DNA of 64,000 bases. Source: Ichthyophis bannanicus. Its lineage: Eukaryota; Chordata; Amphibia; Gymnophiona; Ichthyophiidae. Shown here piece by piece: positions 30,686-40,057 of this stretch. The stretch covers positions 380,935,289 to 380,999,288 of the forward strand of contig CM066033.1 of assembly GCA_033557465.1 (NCBI GenBank), in the 5' to 3' direction. Numbering within the stretch: the stretch's first letter is position 1; each line of letters begins with the position of its first letter. The position numbers and the translations under genes were made by a program. Below the pieces are notes generated by a model, which was given only the letters and a program-made list of their open reading frames with translations, was not told the DNA's origin and made no database searches.

Positions 30686-33559
30686 TCAAACCTCGAAGAG
30701 ATTTCGGAGGACTGCCTGTCCGAAAGCACTGTCCCTGCGGGACTCCCTCTCGAGGCAGTAATGGACCGCAAAAGTCTGGCTCGAAGACCAAGTAGCGGCC
30801 CGGCAGATGTCTGCCAATGGAACAGAGCGGAGGTAAGCCACTGACGTAGCCTTTGCCCGAACACAATGAGCCGTGACCCGACTTTCTAACGAGAGTCCAG
30901 CTGCCCCATAAGCCCAAGCGATAAAGTCAGCAACCCAGATGGACAGAGTACGCTTGGAGACAGGGAGCCCCAATTTATTGGGGTCAAAAGACACGAAAAG
31001 CTGAGCAGCTTTACGGTGCTCCCGCGTACGGTCAAGGTAGAAGTTCAACGCCCTTCTACAGTCCAGGGTATGCAGGACCATTTCAGCTCGGCTGGAGTGT
31101 GGCCTGGGAAAGAAGGTCGGAAGTACCACCTCCTGATTGATGTGAAAAGGGGAGACCACTTTTGGAAGAAATTTAGGGTGAGTCCGTAGGACTACCCTAT
31201 TTTTGTAGAACCGAGTGTAAGGGGGATCAGACACGAGGGCCTGCAATTCACTTACGCGTCTAGCGGAAGTGAGGGCTATCAAGAATAAGGTTTTCCAAGA
31301 AAGAAAACGTAGAGAACAGGTAGCCATAGGTTCAAAAGGCGGACAGGTGATCCGCTGTAAAACCACATTCAGATCCCAGTCAGGTGCTGGCGGGCGCAGA
31401 GGTGGTTTAAGTAGAAGGAGACCTCGGAGAAACCTCGCCACGAGAGGGTCGTTGGAAAGAGGTCTGCCGTCCACCGGCACATGATGTGCTGAAAGAGCAC
31501 TGAGGTGAACTTTGACGGAGTTGGACTTAAGTCCCAGATTAGAGAGGTAGAGCAAGTACTGCAAGATCACCGACACCGAGCAGGAGAAGGGATCCTGAGA
31601 CTGCTGGGTACACCAAACGGAAAAACGACGCCATTTAAGGGCGTAGCATTTGCGGGTAGAAGGTCGCCGGGAAGCTAGGACGACCTCTTCCACTTCTGCC
31701 GGCAGCAGAAGGGGAGCCAGGACTACCCTTTCAGAAGCCAGGCCATCAGATGTAAAGATCTGAGGTTGGGGTGTAGCAGGGACCCCTGATCCTGTGTTAG
31801 GAGGTCTGGTTGAAACCCCAGAGGGTACGGAGCCTCCACCGCCAGTTGCAGCAGGAGTGGAAACCACGGCTGTCTGGGCCACCGAGGAGCTATCAGGATG
31901 ATGGAAGCTTTGTCTCGGAGAGCCTTGAAAAGAGTACGAGAGATTAGCGGTATGGGAGGAAAGGCATACAGAAGGCTTTTCGACCATGAGAGCAGAAAAG
32001 CATCCGCCGCTACTCGAAGGGGATGCGGCTGCCGAGAGCAGAAGCGAGGAAGTTGCCGGTTGAAAGGACTGGCAAAGAGATCCATCGTGGGGAGGCCCCA
32101 CTTCAGAAAAAGTTTCTGAACTACCAAGGGATCCAGTCGCCACTCGTACGGCTGGAGGATTCTGCTGAGTTTGTCCGCCAGGCAATTTTCTTGGCCTGGG
32201 AGATAAACTGCCTTGAGAAGAATGCCGTGGCTGACGGCCCAAGAGCAGAGCCTCTGTGCTTCTCGACAGAGAAGGAAGGAGCCCGTGCCCCCCTGTTTGT
32301 TCACGTAGAACATGGCAACTTGATTGTCCGTCTGGACAAGGACGGACCGGTGAGAAGTCAGGTGGGAGAAAGCCTTGAGAGCCAGACGGATTGCTCTGAG
32401 CTCTAGGAAGTTGATCTGCTGCGCAGACTCCCACGTGGTCCAGAGACCTTGAGTACATGCCCCTTGGCAATGCGCTCCCCATCCCAGGAGAGAAGCATCG
32501 GTCGTCAGTACTTGAGCAGGCGGAGGAGATTGAAAAGGCATTCCGAGTACCATGTTCGGCTGATGAAGCCACCACTGTAGAGAAGAGGCCAGCGGGTCGG
32601 AGATCTGCACTAAGTCGGCTAGGCCGCACGTGGCCTGTTGCCACTGCTTGCGAAGGCACCACTGAGCAGGCCGCATATTCAGGCGGGCATTGGAGGTCAC
32701 GTGGACGGTGGAAGCCATATGGCCGAGTAGTCTCAGGAAGCGCCTGGCCGAGACCAGGGACTGGCTGCGAAAACGGCCGGCTAGGTCCATGAGCCGTTGA
32801 GCCCTGTCGAGAGGCAGGAAAGCTCGCGCCTGAAGAGTGTGCAATCTTGCGCCGATGAACTCGAGATCTTGCGAGGGGAGCAAAGTGGACTTTGCGAAGT
32901 TTATGACAAAGCCCAAGTACTGGAGAAGAGTCACAGTGCGGTGTGTGGCTTTTGTGACTTCTGGAGAGGACGATGCTCTGATGAGCCAGTCGTCTAGGTA
33001 AGGAAAGACATAGAGGCCCTGAAGCCGGAGATAAGCCGCCACCACCGCGAGACATTTTGTGAAGACTCGTGGTGCGGAGGATAGGCCAAAGGGCAGTACT
33101 CTGTACTGGTAATGATTTCCTGCCACCACAAACCTTAGGTATTGGCGGTGGCTTGGGTGGATGAGGATGTGCGTGTAGGCATCCTTTAGATCCAAGGAGC
33201 ATAGCCAATCTCCCTGCTGGAGGTAGGGCAGAAGGATTCCAAGGGTAAGCATTTTGAACTTCTCCCGCACGAGGAACTTGTTGAGGTTGCGCAAGTCCAG
33301 GATGGGTCTGAGGCCTCCCATTCTTTTTGGTATTAGGAAATACCTGGAATAGAAGCCTTGACCTCTCAGGTGGTGGGGCACCGGTTCCACAGCCTGTTCC
33401 TGAAGAAGACTTGCTAACTCCTGAAGGAGTAAGTCCCTGTGCAGAGGGAGTCGTGGAGGCTCTCCCGGGAAATAGGAGGGAGGGACCTGGTGGAAGTGGA
33501 GAAGATAGCCTTCTCTCACAACATGAAGCACCCAGGCATCTGATGTGATGTTGGACCAC
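30686..33559 (-). CDS. DIRS-3 tyrosine recombinase
   Basis: The recombinase integrates the circular DNA copy of the element. The frame is 957 codons, but only about residues 600-957 (below about 31760) look like recombinase; the first part overlaps the RT frame and may not be translated. Visible are the N-terminal SAM-like part (PSTRKCYALKWRRF), the first catalytic Arg in SARRVSELQAL near residue 766, the His-x-x-Arg pair in TAHCVRAKA near 893, and the Tyr in VHYCLERES near 933. All catalytic residues are present. It ends just before the internal complementary region. Confidence 0.85.
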   Translation of the reverse strand: MVQHHIRCLGASCCERRLSSPLPPGPSLLFPGRASTTPSAQGLTPSGVSKSSSGTGCGTGAPPPERSRLLFQVFPNTKKNGRPQTHPGLAQPQQVPRAGEVQNAYPWNPSALPPAGRLAMLLGSKGCLHAHPHPPKPPPIPKVCGGRKSLPVQSTALWPILRTTSLHKMSRGGGGLSPASGPLCLSLPRRLAHQSIVLSRSHKSHTPHCDSSPVLGLCHKLRKVHFAPLARSRVHRRKIAHSSGASFPASRQGSTAHGPSRPFSQPVPGLGQALPETTRPYGFHRPRDLQCPPEYAACSVVPSQAVATGHVRPSRLSADLRPAGLFSTVVASSAEHGTRNAFSISSACSSTDDRCFSPGMGSALPRGMYSRSLDHVGVCAADQLPRAQSNPSGSQGFLPPDFSPVRPCPDGQSSCHVLREQTGGHGLLPSLSRSTEALLLGRQPRHSSQGSLSPRPRKLPGGQTQQNPPAVRVATGSLGSSETFSEVGPPHDGSLCQSFQPATSSLLLSAAASPSSSGGCFSALMVEKPSVCLSSHTANLSYSFQGSPRQSFHHPDSSSVAQTAVVSTPAATGGGGSVPSGVSTRPPNTGSGVPATPQPQIFTSDGLASERVVLAPLLLPAEVEEVVLASRRPSTRKCYALKWRRFSVWCTQQSQDPFSCSVSVILQYLLYLSNLGLKSNSVKVHLSALSAHHVPVDGRPLSNDPLVARFLRGLLLLKPPLRPPAPDWDLNVVLQRITCPPFEPMATCSLRFLSWKTLFLIALTSARRVSELQALVSDPPYTRFYKNRVVLRTHPKFLPKVVSPFHINQEVVLPTFFPRPHSSRAEMVLHTLDCRRALNFYLDRTREHRKAAQLFVSFDPNKLGLPVSKRTLSIWVADFIAWAYGAAGLSLESRVTAHCVRAKATSVAYLRSVPLADICRAATWSSSQTFAVHYCLERESRRDSAFGQAVLRNLFEV

Positions 33560-34056
33560 CTGTGGGCAAAGTGGACCAGCCGGCCTCCTGTGCTGGGAGA
33601 AACCAGCTGAGGGGGAGAGGCTATGCCGATGAAGTCAAAAACCCCCACCCTGCTGAGCAGGGGCCGGTGGTGCAGGCTTGGGGGCTTGCTGCCTACGGGA
33701 CCCGTTACCCCGTCCCTTGGCCTGCTGACCCTGTTGGGGAGCTGCGGAGGCCTGATACTGAGGGTAGTGTTTATAGGCAGCCGCCTTTCTCGGGTAAAAG
33801 GACTTCTTTCCCGAGCCCTTCTTCTTCTGGGAAGGGGCAGAGGTCTTCCTAGAGAGCCTAGTTCTGGTGAGAGTCTCCGTCTCGATTTGCGCAGCCTTCT
33901 CAGCCATGGGCTTGCCAAAGAGGTTCTCACCTCGGCAGGGGACATCGACCAACTTGTCCTGCACCCAGGGTTCAAGGTCAGACGACTGAAGCCAAGCCTG
34001 TCGGCGGGCACCGATGCCGGCTGCGGCCACTCGAACCGATGCTTCAAAGCCATCAT
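31723..34056 (-). CDS. DIRS-3 reverse transcriptase-RNase H with MT-like C-terminus
   Basis: The protein copies element RNA into DNA and degrades the RNA. In the 777-codon frame the RT begins near residue 180, with FLIPKRMGGLRPILDLR near 240, SLDLKDAYTHI near 285, LPFGLSSAP, and catalytic YLDDWLI near 355. RNase H follows: TTDASLLGWGAH (about 518), FLELRAI (about 550), TDNQVA (about 577) and ADKLSR (about 626), a complete acidic set. DLFASPFN and APRWPRQPWF in the tail correspond to the region called methyltransferase in DIRS; I see no clear catalytic motif. The true start is unclear because the frame overlaps gag by about 420 bases. Confidence 0.88.
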   Translation of the reverse strand: MMALKHRFEWPQPASVPADRLGFSRLTLNPGCRTSWSMSPAEVRTSLASPWLRRLRKSRRRLSPELGSLGRPLPLPRRRRARERSPFTRERRLPINTTLSIRPPQLPNRVSRPRDGVTGPVGSKPPSLHHRPLLSRVGVFDFIGIASPPQLVSPSTGGRLVHFAHRWSNITSDAWVLHVVREGYLLHFHQVPPSYFPGEPPRLPLHRDLLLQELASLLQEQAVEPVPHHLRGQGFYSRYFLIPKRMGGLRPILDLRNLNKFLVREKFKMLTLGILLPYLQQGDWLCSLDLKDAYTHILIHPSHRQYLRFVVAGNHYQYRVLPFGLSSAPRVFTKCLAVVAAYLRLQGLYVFPYLDDWLIRASSSPEVTKATHRTVTLLQYLGFVINFAKSTLLPSQDLEFIGARLHTLQARAFLPLDRAQRLMDLAGRFRSQSLVSARRFLRLLGHMASTVHVTSNARLNMRPAQWCLRKQWQQATCGLADLVQISDPLASSLQWWLHQPNMVLGMPFQSPPPAQVLTTDASLLGWGAHCQGACTQGLWTTWESAQQINFLELRAIRLALKAFSHLTSHRSVLVQTDNQVAMFYVNKQGGTGSFLLCREAQRLCSWAVSHGILLKAVYLPGQENCLADKLSRILQPYEWRLDPLVVQKLFLKWGLPTMDLFASPFNRQLPRFCSRQPHPLRVAADAFLLSWSKSLLYAFPPIPLISRTLFKALRDKASIILIAPRWPRQPWFPLLLQLAVEAPYPLGFQPDLLTQDQGSLLHPNLRSLHLMAWLLKG

Positions 34057-35557
34057 AGGCTGCTCGAGAAATGAATTTGGAGCATTCTCGAATTCCAGTG
34101 GACAAGGCTATGAACCTCCGCAAAGGTTCCTCGGACAGCCCAGCAGAGAATCCGGCTATCTCTTTAGCCAGGTCTCTAAGGTACATGCCCATGTAGAGCT
34201 GGTAGGTCTGGACCCGACAAGCAAGCATAGAGCCTTGGAAACACTTCTTACCGAGGCCATCCAGGTTGCGGGCCTCCCTGCCGGGAGGCACCGAGGAGTG
34301 CATCTTCTGGCTCTTGAGCCTATGCATGGCCGATTCCACCACCATGGAATGGTGCGGTAGCTGTGCTTTCTGGAAGCCAGGGCTCTTGCGGACTCGATAG
34401 ATGGAATCGACCCGCTTGCTTAATACCGGCGACGATGCCGGACTCTCCCACATGCGGAAGAGTAGTCGTTCCAGCATGAGAGGAACCGGTACAGTAAAGT
34501 GCTCCTTTGCTGGAGAGTCGTACTGAAGGGCATCGAGCTCTTCGGCTCGAGGCTCCTCCTCGGGATCCGCAGGGAAGGCCAAAGCCTTGGCCATATCCCT
34601 GACGAAGTCCGAGAACCGGGCATCCTCCGGGGGGGACTGTTTCCGAGGTTTGGACTCAGGGGAGTCCGAGGGGACACACCGAGTCCGAAAAGAATCAGGT
34701 GACTCTTCCACTTCAGATCCCCAGGCCGACTCCGAGGAGGAATCGGTGGGGTTGGTTCGGGCGGGCGTAGGCGTCGACCGCCCCAACGCCGAGGGAGTCG
34801 GCGTCAACGACCTCGGTCCCGAACGGGAGGCCGAGGGAGACCTCGACCGAGGATCGACTTGAGCCCGCATGGACTCGAGGATCGGCTCGGTCTCCAGGGT
34901 CAACTTAGACGTCGACGTCCCGGCTGCCAGGGCAGAGGCGCCAGCGAGGCTAGCGATCAGTGCCCGCTGCTGGTCCATGAAGGCAGCCAGGCTGCTCTCC
35001 AAGGCTGTCAACCTGAGTCCGACCTCAGGTGACCCAGCAGTCCCCGACTCGGGCCCCGACGATGTCGGGCCCGACGTCGGACCCCTCGGAGGCGAGTCCA
35101 GGAGGACTACAGGACTTACCCGAGCAGGCAATTCCGATTCCAAACGAGGTCGCTTCGTGAGACGTTCCTGCTCCAAAGACCCGGGACGGCTATCGGGGCT
35201 ATGCGACCTGGCCCTCGCGGAACCAGGAGCGTCCACCGACGCCGCCCTCGCGGGTTTCGCCTTCCGATGATGATCCCCGGAGGGAGAACCTCTGTCGGAG
35301 GAACTCCGGCGATGCTCAGAGCTGGAGCCTCTGGACGCCGAGGCCTCCGACGAGGTCCGGGTACGGGTGGGATCTGCGAAGATTCTTTCCCGCTGATGCC
35401 GCCGACTCCGTAAAGCTTTGGAGGACATTTTGCTGCAGGCCCCACAGATCAGTTCCTTGTGATCTGGGCCGAGGCAGCGGAGGCAATGATCATGTGTGTC
35501 AGTGAGCGACATATTTCTGTCACACTGAACACACCTTTTGAAGCCACTGGCAGCCAT
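33635..35557 (-). CDS. DIRS-3 gag-like ORF1 protein
   Basis: The structural, RNA-binding protein of the element, about 640 residues. I chose the ATG at 35557 (MAASGFKRC), which puts the zinc pattern CVQC..DHCLRCLGPD..CGAC at the N-terminus; the frame stays open to 35629, upstream to the L1 insertion. Next is a long Ser/Arg/Pro-rich low-complexity region, then the conserved core FSDFVRDMAKAL, MLERLLFRMWESP, VVESAMHRLKSQKMHS and RRQAWLQSSDLEPWVQ, and a basic Gln/Gly/Pro-rich tail. The core aligns with the DIRS-2 gag. L1-2 lies only about 90 bases upstream of this start. Confidence 0.85.
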   Translation of the reverse strand: MAASGFKRCVQCDRNMSLTDTHDHCLRCLGPDHKELICGACSKMSSKALRSRRHQRERIFADPTRTRTSSEASASRGSSSEHRRSSSDRGSPSGDHHRKAKPARAASVDAPGSARARSHSPDSRPGSLEQERLTKRPRLESELPARVSPVVLLDSPPRGPTSGPTSSGPESGTAGSPEVGLRLTALESSLAAFMDQQRALIASLAGASALAAGTSTSKLTLETEPILESMRAQVDPRSRSPSASRSGPRSLTPTPSALGRSTPTPARTNPTDSSSESAWGSEVEESPDSFRTRCVPSDSPESKPRKQSPPEDARFSDFVRDMAKALAFPADPEEEPRAEELDALQYDSPAKEHFTVPVPLMLERLLFRMWESPASSPVLSKRVDSIYRVRKSPGFQKAQLPHHSMVVESAMHRLKSQKMHSSVPPGREARNLDGLGKKCFQGSMLACRVQTYQLYMGMYLRDLAKEIAGFSAGLSEEPLRRFIALSTGIRECSKFISRAAYDGFEASVRVAAAGIGARRQAWLQSSDLEPWVQDKLVDVPCRGENLFGKPMAEKAAQIETETLTRTRLSRKTSAPSQKKKGSGKKSFYPRKAAAYKHYPQYQASAAPQQGQQAKGRGNGSRRQQAPKPAPPAPAQQGGGF

Positions 35558-35630
35558 CGGGGGAAAAAGGGCCCCTGCAAGGTCAAAGGACTGGGCTGCC
35601 AGCGAAAAACCGAAAAACGAAACTGACAAG

Positions 35631-35648
35631 AAAAATCAGAAAAACCGA
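35631..35648. repeat. L1-2 target duplication, left copy
   Basis: AAAAATCAGAAAAACCGA is repeated at 40058-40075 beyond the L1 poly-A. The duplication marks target-primed insertion into the DIRS-3 5' leader. Confidence 0.88.
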
Positions 35649-35884
35649 GAAGGTCACGTGATGCGGGCAGAGTAGTGGTCGCATCCTGGGTGCGCTCCGC
35701 AACCCCCCAGCCCAAACCGGCGATTTAAACCGAAAAAATTAGCGTGTCCGAGTCCTGCCCTAGCGAGGATTGTACCGGAGCTTTCACTGCCTTGGTAGCC
35801 GACCTCCGAGTGGAAGTGAGGGGCATGGCGACTGCGGTAAAAGCCACCCGCAGAGACAGGGAACGCATGGCAGGGACCGGCAAG

Positions 35885-36676
35885 ATGGCGGAGCCGGCTG
35901 GGGCGCCAAGCTCTCCGAAAACCACGGCGCACCTCGAGGAGGTGTCAGCAGCTGTAGCGGCAGTCCTGTCTCCCCAATTCTCAGCCCTCCATGATAAAAT
36001 GGATGGGCTACAGAGTTCTATTGACGCCTTGGGGAGTCGGTTGAGAGAGGCGGAAGACCGACTGGGCCAGACAGAGGATAGGGTGGAGACGCTGTCCCGA
36101 GAGATGGCCGATCTGAAGTCCCAAGTTGAGTCGCAGAACGCAAAACTTGATGATATCGAAAATCGCTCCAGAAGAAAGAACCTTCGGATAATGGGGGTTC
36201 CGGAGTCGGTGAATGACAAAGATCTTCACATTTACCTGGAATCCCTGATGGCGCTGCTGCTGAAGGACTCGGGCCAGGCAGAGCCGATGCAGATTGAGCG
36301 GGCTCACCGGGTGGGCCGAGTTCAGGCCCGAGATGGACGACCCCGGATAGTGCTGGTGAAGTTCCTGCGCTTCCCGGAGAAAGAGCGGCTACTGCGGGCG
36401 GCCCGACAGATGGGAGAGATTGTACACAACAATGCTAAGTTGTGGATCGCGCAGGATTACTCTGTTGTTCTTAGCCAGCGACGAAGGGAATATGCACCGC
36501 TCTGCGAGCAACTCATAAAGGCCAAGATCCGCTTCACAGTTCAGTATCCTGCCCGCCTGCATGTGACACACGAGGGAGTCCATCGTGCCTTTGAGTCTGC
36601 TGCGGCCGCAAAAACGTATGTGGAGCAGATAGCTGCGCGGGAACGGACGGACCGCCTATCTCCCTCAACGATTTGA
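35885..36676 (+). CDS. L1-2 ORF1p, RNA-binding trimeric protein
   Basis: The frame opens at 35744, but I prefer ATG 35885 (MAEPAGAPSSPK), which aligns with the L1-1 start MADPPASPSSPG. The product has about 263 residues. A coiled coil (LHDKMDGLQSSIDALGSRL to KLDDIENRSRR) is followed by an RRM-like domain (KNLRIMGVPES) and the C-terminal domain with IERAHRVGRVQARDGRPRIV and WIAQDYSVVLSQRRREY. This is the standard L1 ORF1p plan; trimers coat the element RNA in cytoplasmic particles. No internal stop. Confidence 0.85.
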   Translation: MAEPAGAPSSPKTTAHLEEVSAAVAAVLSPQFSALHDKMDGLQSSIDALGSRLREAEDRLGQTEDRVETLSREMADLKSQVESQNAKLDDIENRSRRKNLRIMGVPESVNDKDLHIYLESLMALLLKDSGQAEPMQIERAHRVGRVQARDGRPRIVLVKFLRFPEKERLLRAARQMGEIVHNNAKLWIAQDYSVVLSQRRREYAPLCEQLIKAKIRFTVQYPARLHVTHEGVHRAFESAAAAKTYVEQIAARERTDRLSPSTI

Positions 36677-36881
36677 AGACTGGGAGATGTCGCCTGTATT
36701 TTCTGTACACTCTGGGTTGGTAGCGTACCCCATTTGGATACTTGAAGCGAACTGCCAGCTTTCCGAGTGTGTGGAGTGTGGCCGGAGAAGGAAAGCCTGA
36801 TTAAGACTGGCATATCCCTAATTTGCTAGATTGTTGCTCCTTCTGTTACATTTATAGCCGTGCTGTGTTACTGTTTTCTTT

Positions 36882-39767
36882 TTGTATTCGTTTCCTTGGG
36901 GAGCTTGGCCAGCCGCTCCCTGGATGGGGGGGTTGGTGGGCTCTCCACTGCAGGGGGGGCTCTGCTCCCTTCCCATTTATTATTTTGTTACTGTAACAGC
37001 TACCTGCAGTGATACTGTTTTGCTCTGTCTCTGGGGAGCTCGGCTAGCCGCTCGCCGGGTGGGAGGTTTAATGGGCTCTCGTTACGGCCTCGGTGGGCCT
37101 ACGGGCAGGATATTTACCTGCGATGCAGGCAGAGGGGGCAGCCCGCTGCGGGTTGCTCCCCCTGCTTCTCTCCTTTTTTTTTTCTCTTCCCTTCGTTTTT
37201 CTCTCTCCCTTCCCCCTTTTTCTCCTCTCCCTTCCCCCTTTTTCTCCTCTCTCGCTTTCTTCTTTCAAATTCGCTTTTCCCCTCCCCCTTCTTTCTTTTC
37301 CCTTCGTACTTTCACTGTGGAGGAAGTTAGTAGGGTTATACAGACGGCCGCCTGCTGTAAGGCGCCGGGCCCGGATGGATTTGGGGCAGAGTTTTACAAA
37401 ATCTTGGGGGACCTCGTGCCCCCCACCCTAGTGGCAATGTATCACCTGCGGGTGGCACAGGGCAGCTTTAAATGGGGCCCTAACCATGCCTATATTACTT
37501 TAATACCCAAACCAGGAAAAGACCCCACTCAGGCGTCGTCCTATAGGCCGATTTCTTTGTTGAATTTTGACCTCAAAGTGATGGCTAAAGTTCTGGCGGA
37601 CAGGTTGGCATCGCTCTTGGGGGATTTAGTACATGATTCCCAGGTTGTCTTTGTTAGGGGGAGATATACCGTGCGCAACCTGCGCAAAATCTTGTTATCG
37701 CTGGAATGGGTGCACGAGCGCGAGTGGCCATCGTTGTTAGTCAGCTTTGACGTGGAAAAGGCGTTTGACCAGGTGCAGTGGGATTATTTGCAAGGCCTCC
37801 TGCCGTATTACGGGTTTGGCGATTCCTTTTGTAAGATGGTGAAATTACTATATGCGGATCCAACAGCGGGAATATTATGTAACGGGGAGGTCTCAGAGAA
37901 ATTTAACCTGGAGAGGGGCACGCGTCAGGGCTGCCCTCTCTCCCCCCTGCTCTTTGTGTTGTCCCTGGACCCACTGATACGGAGCATAGAGGAGGCTCCG
38001 GATATCTCGGGGGTGTGCATTGGCTCATATGGGTTCAAGGTGGCGGCTTTTGCCGACGACATACTGGTGCATCTTACGAAGCCGCAACAAACGTTGCCCC
38101 GGCTATTGGAGGAGTTTTCCCTCTATGGTAGATTTGCAGGCTTCAGACTTAACCTGGCTAAATCGGAGGCATTAGATGTGGGCGGGAACTTGAAAGATAG
38201 CTGGCATGGGAACTTTCCACTTCGTTGGGCTACGGATTCCTTCGTTTATCTTGGTATATTGCTGACTCGAACGCCATCCCAGATTTACAAAGCGAATTTT
38301 GAGCGTATCTTTTCTAAAATCAGAGCGCAGATGCAGGCGTGGGCACCCCTCCCACTGTCCCTTTTGGGGCGAGTAGCGGCTTTGGGGATGGTGGTTCTCC
38401 CCAGGATGCTTTATTGGCTACAGACCCTCCCGGTCTGGCTGTTGAAACGGGATTTGCGGCGTATTGAAAAGGCAATTGGGAGGTTTCTTTGGAAAGGTGC
38501 TCGAGCACGTATTCCGTTAGCCCGGATGAAAGGGGGATGGAAATCCGGAGGGGTGGGAGTGCCAGACATTTGGAAATATGCCTTGGCTTGTCAGGCCCGA
38601 CACCTAGCCGATTGGATGGGAGACACTGAGGTCTATACTCCCCGGGCCTTAGAGGAGGCCTTTGTGGCGCCGCAAACTCTTGATGCGGTGTTGCATCTTG
38701 AGCGGAGGGTCTTGCCGGCACGCCTGACTAGAAGTGTCTTGTTGCAGGCCACTAGACGTACATGGCAACAGTTGAACAGATATTGGGGGTGTAACCCGGA
38801 GGTCTCCAGTTGGCTACCCCTGCGGGGGAATCCCTGCTTTACTCCGGGGTCTGACTCGGTGTTCTTTCAGCGCTGGGAGCAGACGGGGATTAAGCGGTTA
38901 GGTCATGTGGTGAACACCGAGGGGCGATGTAAGGCCCTCGACGTTATCTGTGGGGAATATGGTTTGAATCCTGGGAACTCCGTTTTTGCATACATGCAAT
39001 TGTTTCATTATATTGGAACATTACCCGGGCAAGAACTGCAAGCGGAGCGTTCTGCGAGGATTCTGGAATTTTTGGCCCTGGGGTCGGAAACGCCCCAGAC
39101 GATTGCTCTGTTTAAGAGGAAATTTGATCTATTCGACCCGCCCCCGGATTATGCGGCGGTAGAACATGCATGGGCGAGAGACTTAGGCAGGGAGATACCC
39201 GTTGGCTCGATTCAGGGCGCATTGGGTAGGATTGCGAGCCTAGTGGAGGGGGCCCGGTGGCGCGAAATCCAGTTCAAAGGCATTCTTCGAGCCCATTTCT
39301 CGCCGCGCAGAGCATTGCGAAGTTGTCTTACAACACATGGGGGATGCCCCAAATGTCCTTGTGGCCTGGCGGACTTGGGCCATATGTGGTGGGGGTGCCC
39401 CGTCATTCGCCGGTATTGGTCACGGATAGGCGAATACCTGGGTGGTTTGCTACAACAGCGGATTAGCTGGTCTGGGCTGTCGGTACTTTTGGACCAGATG
39501 GGACCACTCCACCCTAAGGGCAGATGGGAAGGTTTCTTGGTGCGAAAGGCCTGTCTGGTGGGTAAGGGTCCCATACTTCACCGGTGGAGGGAACCTACTG
39601 GCCCTACGTTTTGGGAATGGCGTAACACCCTGCATCAGTTTATGCTCATGGAGCGGCGGAGTGCGCAGCGGCACCCCCGGAGATGGGCCACCTTTTTGTT
39701 AATTTGGATGCCTTATATACAATCATTAGAGCCCAAAATCCGCAGCGAGATACTCAAGGTAGCCTAG
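36882..39767 (+). CDS. L1-2 ORF2p, reverse transcriptase without endonuclease
   Basis: The frame is 961 codons. Residues 1 to about 143 translate inter-ORF sequence (Pro/Phe/Ser-rich, pyrimidine tract) and resemble no domain. From FTVEEVSRVIQTA (37311) it is RT: ITLIPKPGKDPTQASSYRPI, LVSFDVEKAFDQVQWDYL, GTRQGCPLSPLLF and catalytic FADDILVHL near 38048. The C-terminus carries CPKCPCGLADLGHMWWGCP, the Cys/His cluster of L1. The usual N-terminal APE endonuclease (GDFN, SDH) is missing. Such a protein should be unable to nick its own target. Confidence 0.85.
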   Translation: MYSFPWGAWPAAPWMGGLVGSPLQGGLCSLPIYYFVTVTATCSDTVLLCLWGARLAARRVGGLMGSRYGLGGPTGRIFTCDAGRGGSPLRVAPPASLLFFFSSLRFSLSLPPFSPLPSPFFSSLAFFFQIRFSPPPSFFSLRTFTVEEVSRVIQTAACCKAPGPDGFGAEFYKILGDLVPPTLVAMYHLRVAQGSFKWGPNHAYITLIPKPGKDPTQASSYRPISLLNFDLKVMAKVLADRLASLLGDLVHDSQVVFVRGRYTVRNLRKILLSLEWVHEREWPSLLVSFDVEKAFDQVQWDYLQGLLPYYGFGDSFCKMVKLLYADPTAGILCNGEVSEKFNLERGTRQGCPLSPLLFVLSLDPLIRSIEEAPDISGVCIGSYGFKVAAFADDILVHLTKPQQTLPRLLEEFSLYGRFAGFRLNLAKSEALDVGGNLKDSWHGNFPLRWATDSFVYLGILLTRTPSQIYKANFERIFSKIRAQMQAWAPLPLSLLGRVAALGMVVLPRMLYWLQTLPVWLLKRDLRRIEKAIGRFLWKGARARIPLARMKGGWKSGGVGVPDIWKYALACQARHLADWMGDTEVYTPRALEEAFVAPQTLDAVLHLERRVLPARLTRSVLLQATRRTWQQLNRYWGCNPEVSSWLPLRGNPCFTPGSDSVFFQRWEQTGIKRLGHVVNTEGRCKALDVICGEYGLNPGNSVFAYMQLFHYIGTLPGQELQAERSARILEFLALGSETPQTIALFKRKFDLFDPPPDYAAVEHAWARDLGREIPVGSIQGALGRIASLVEGARWREIQFKGILRAHFSPRRALRSCLTTHGGCPKCPCGLADLGHMWWGCPVIRRYWSRIGEYLGGLLQQRISWSGLSVLLDQMGPLHPKGRWEGFLVRKACLVGKGPILHRWREPTGPTFWEWRNTLHQFMLMERRSAQRHPRRWATFLLIWMPYIQSLEPKIRSEILKVA
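37160..37310 (+). repeat. Polypyrimidine tract between L1-2 ORFs
   Basis: Repeated CTCTCCCTTCCCCCTTTTTCT units just upstream of the RT similarity. The endonuclease deletion junction probably lies within or at the end of this tract. Confidence 0.7.
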
Positions 39768-40057
39768 TGTCGGGGGAGGAATAGGGGGGGGCTCCTCAGT
39801 TCATTAGGAATGCACTGGTGACCTGGGCTGGGGGGGGTGAGGGGGGGAAGCTTGGGTGTACTGGATGTGATGCCTTGCTGTATTTGTTTGCTGTTGATAT
39901 ACTCCCTGGGTGGTGGACAAGACACAGCCCTACCCGGGAGGTAATATGGAACCAGTTGATGTACATGCTTGGCTATTGTTTGGATATTGTTTGGTTGTTT
40001 GTAGGTTATTGTATTCTTTACTATCAATAAACAGATTTATCAAAAAAAAAAAAAAAA

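Larger units (their letters stand above)
35649..40057 (+). mobile_element. L1-2: L1/Tx1-like LINE without endonuclease, inserted in DIRS-3
   Basis: It begins GAAGGTCACGTGATGCGGGC, a conserved 5' end shared with L1-1, and ends AATAAACAGATTTATC plus a roughly 20-base poly-A, between 18-bp duplications. ORF1 and a long RT-bearing ORF2 are open. The endonuclease domain between them is absent. Both ends and the duplications are complete, so loss of the endonuclease is internal rather than 5' truncation. Confidence 0.9.

Noticed and set aside
33562..35413. Plus-strand frames across DIRS-3
   Set aside because: Antisense of the gag and RT frames; skewed composition keeps several frames open.
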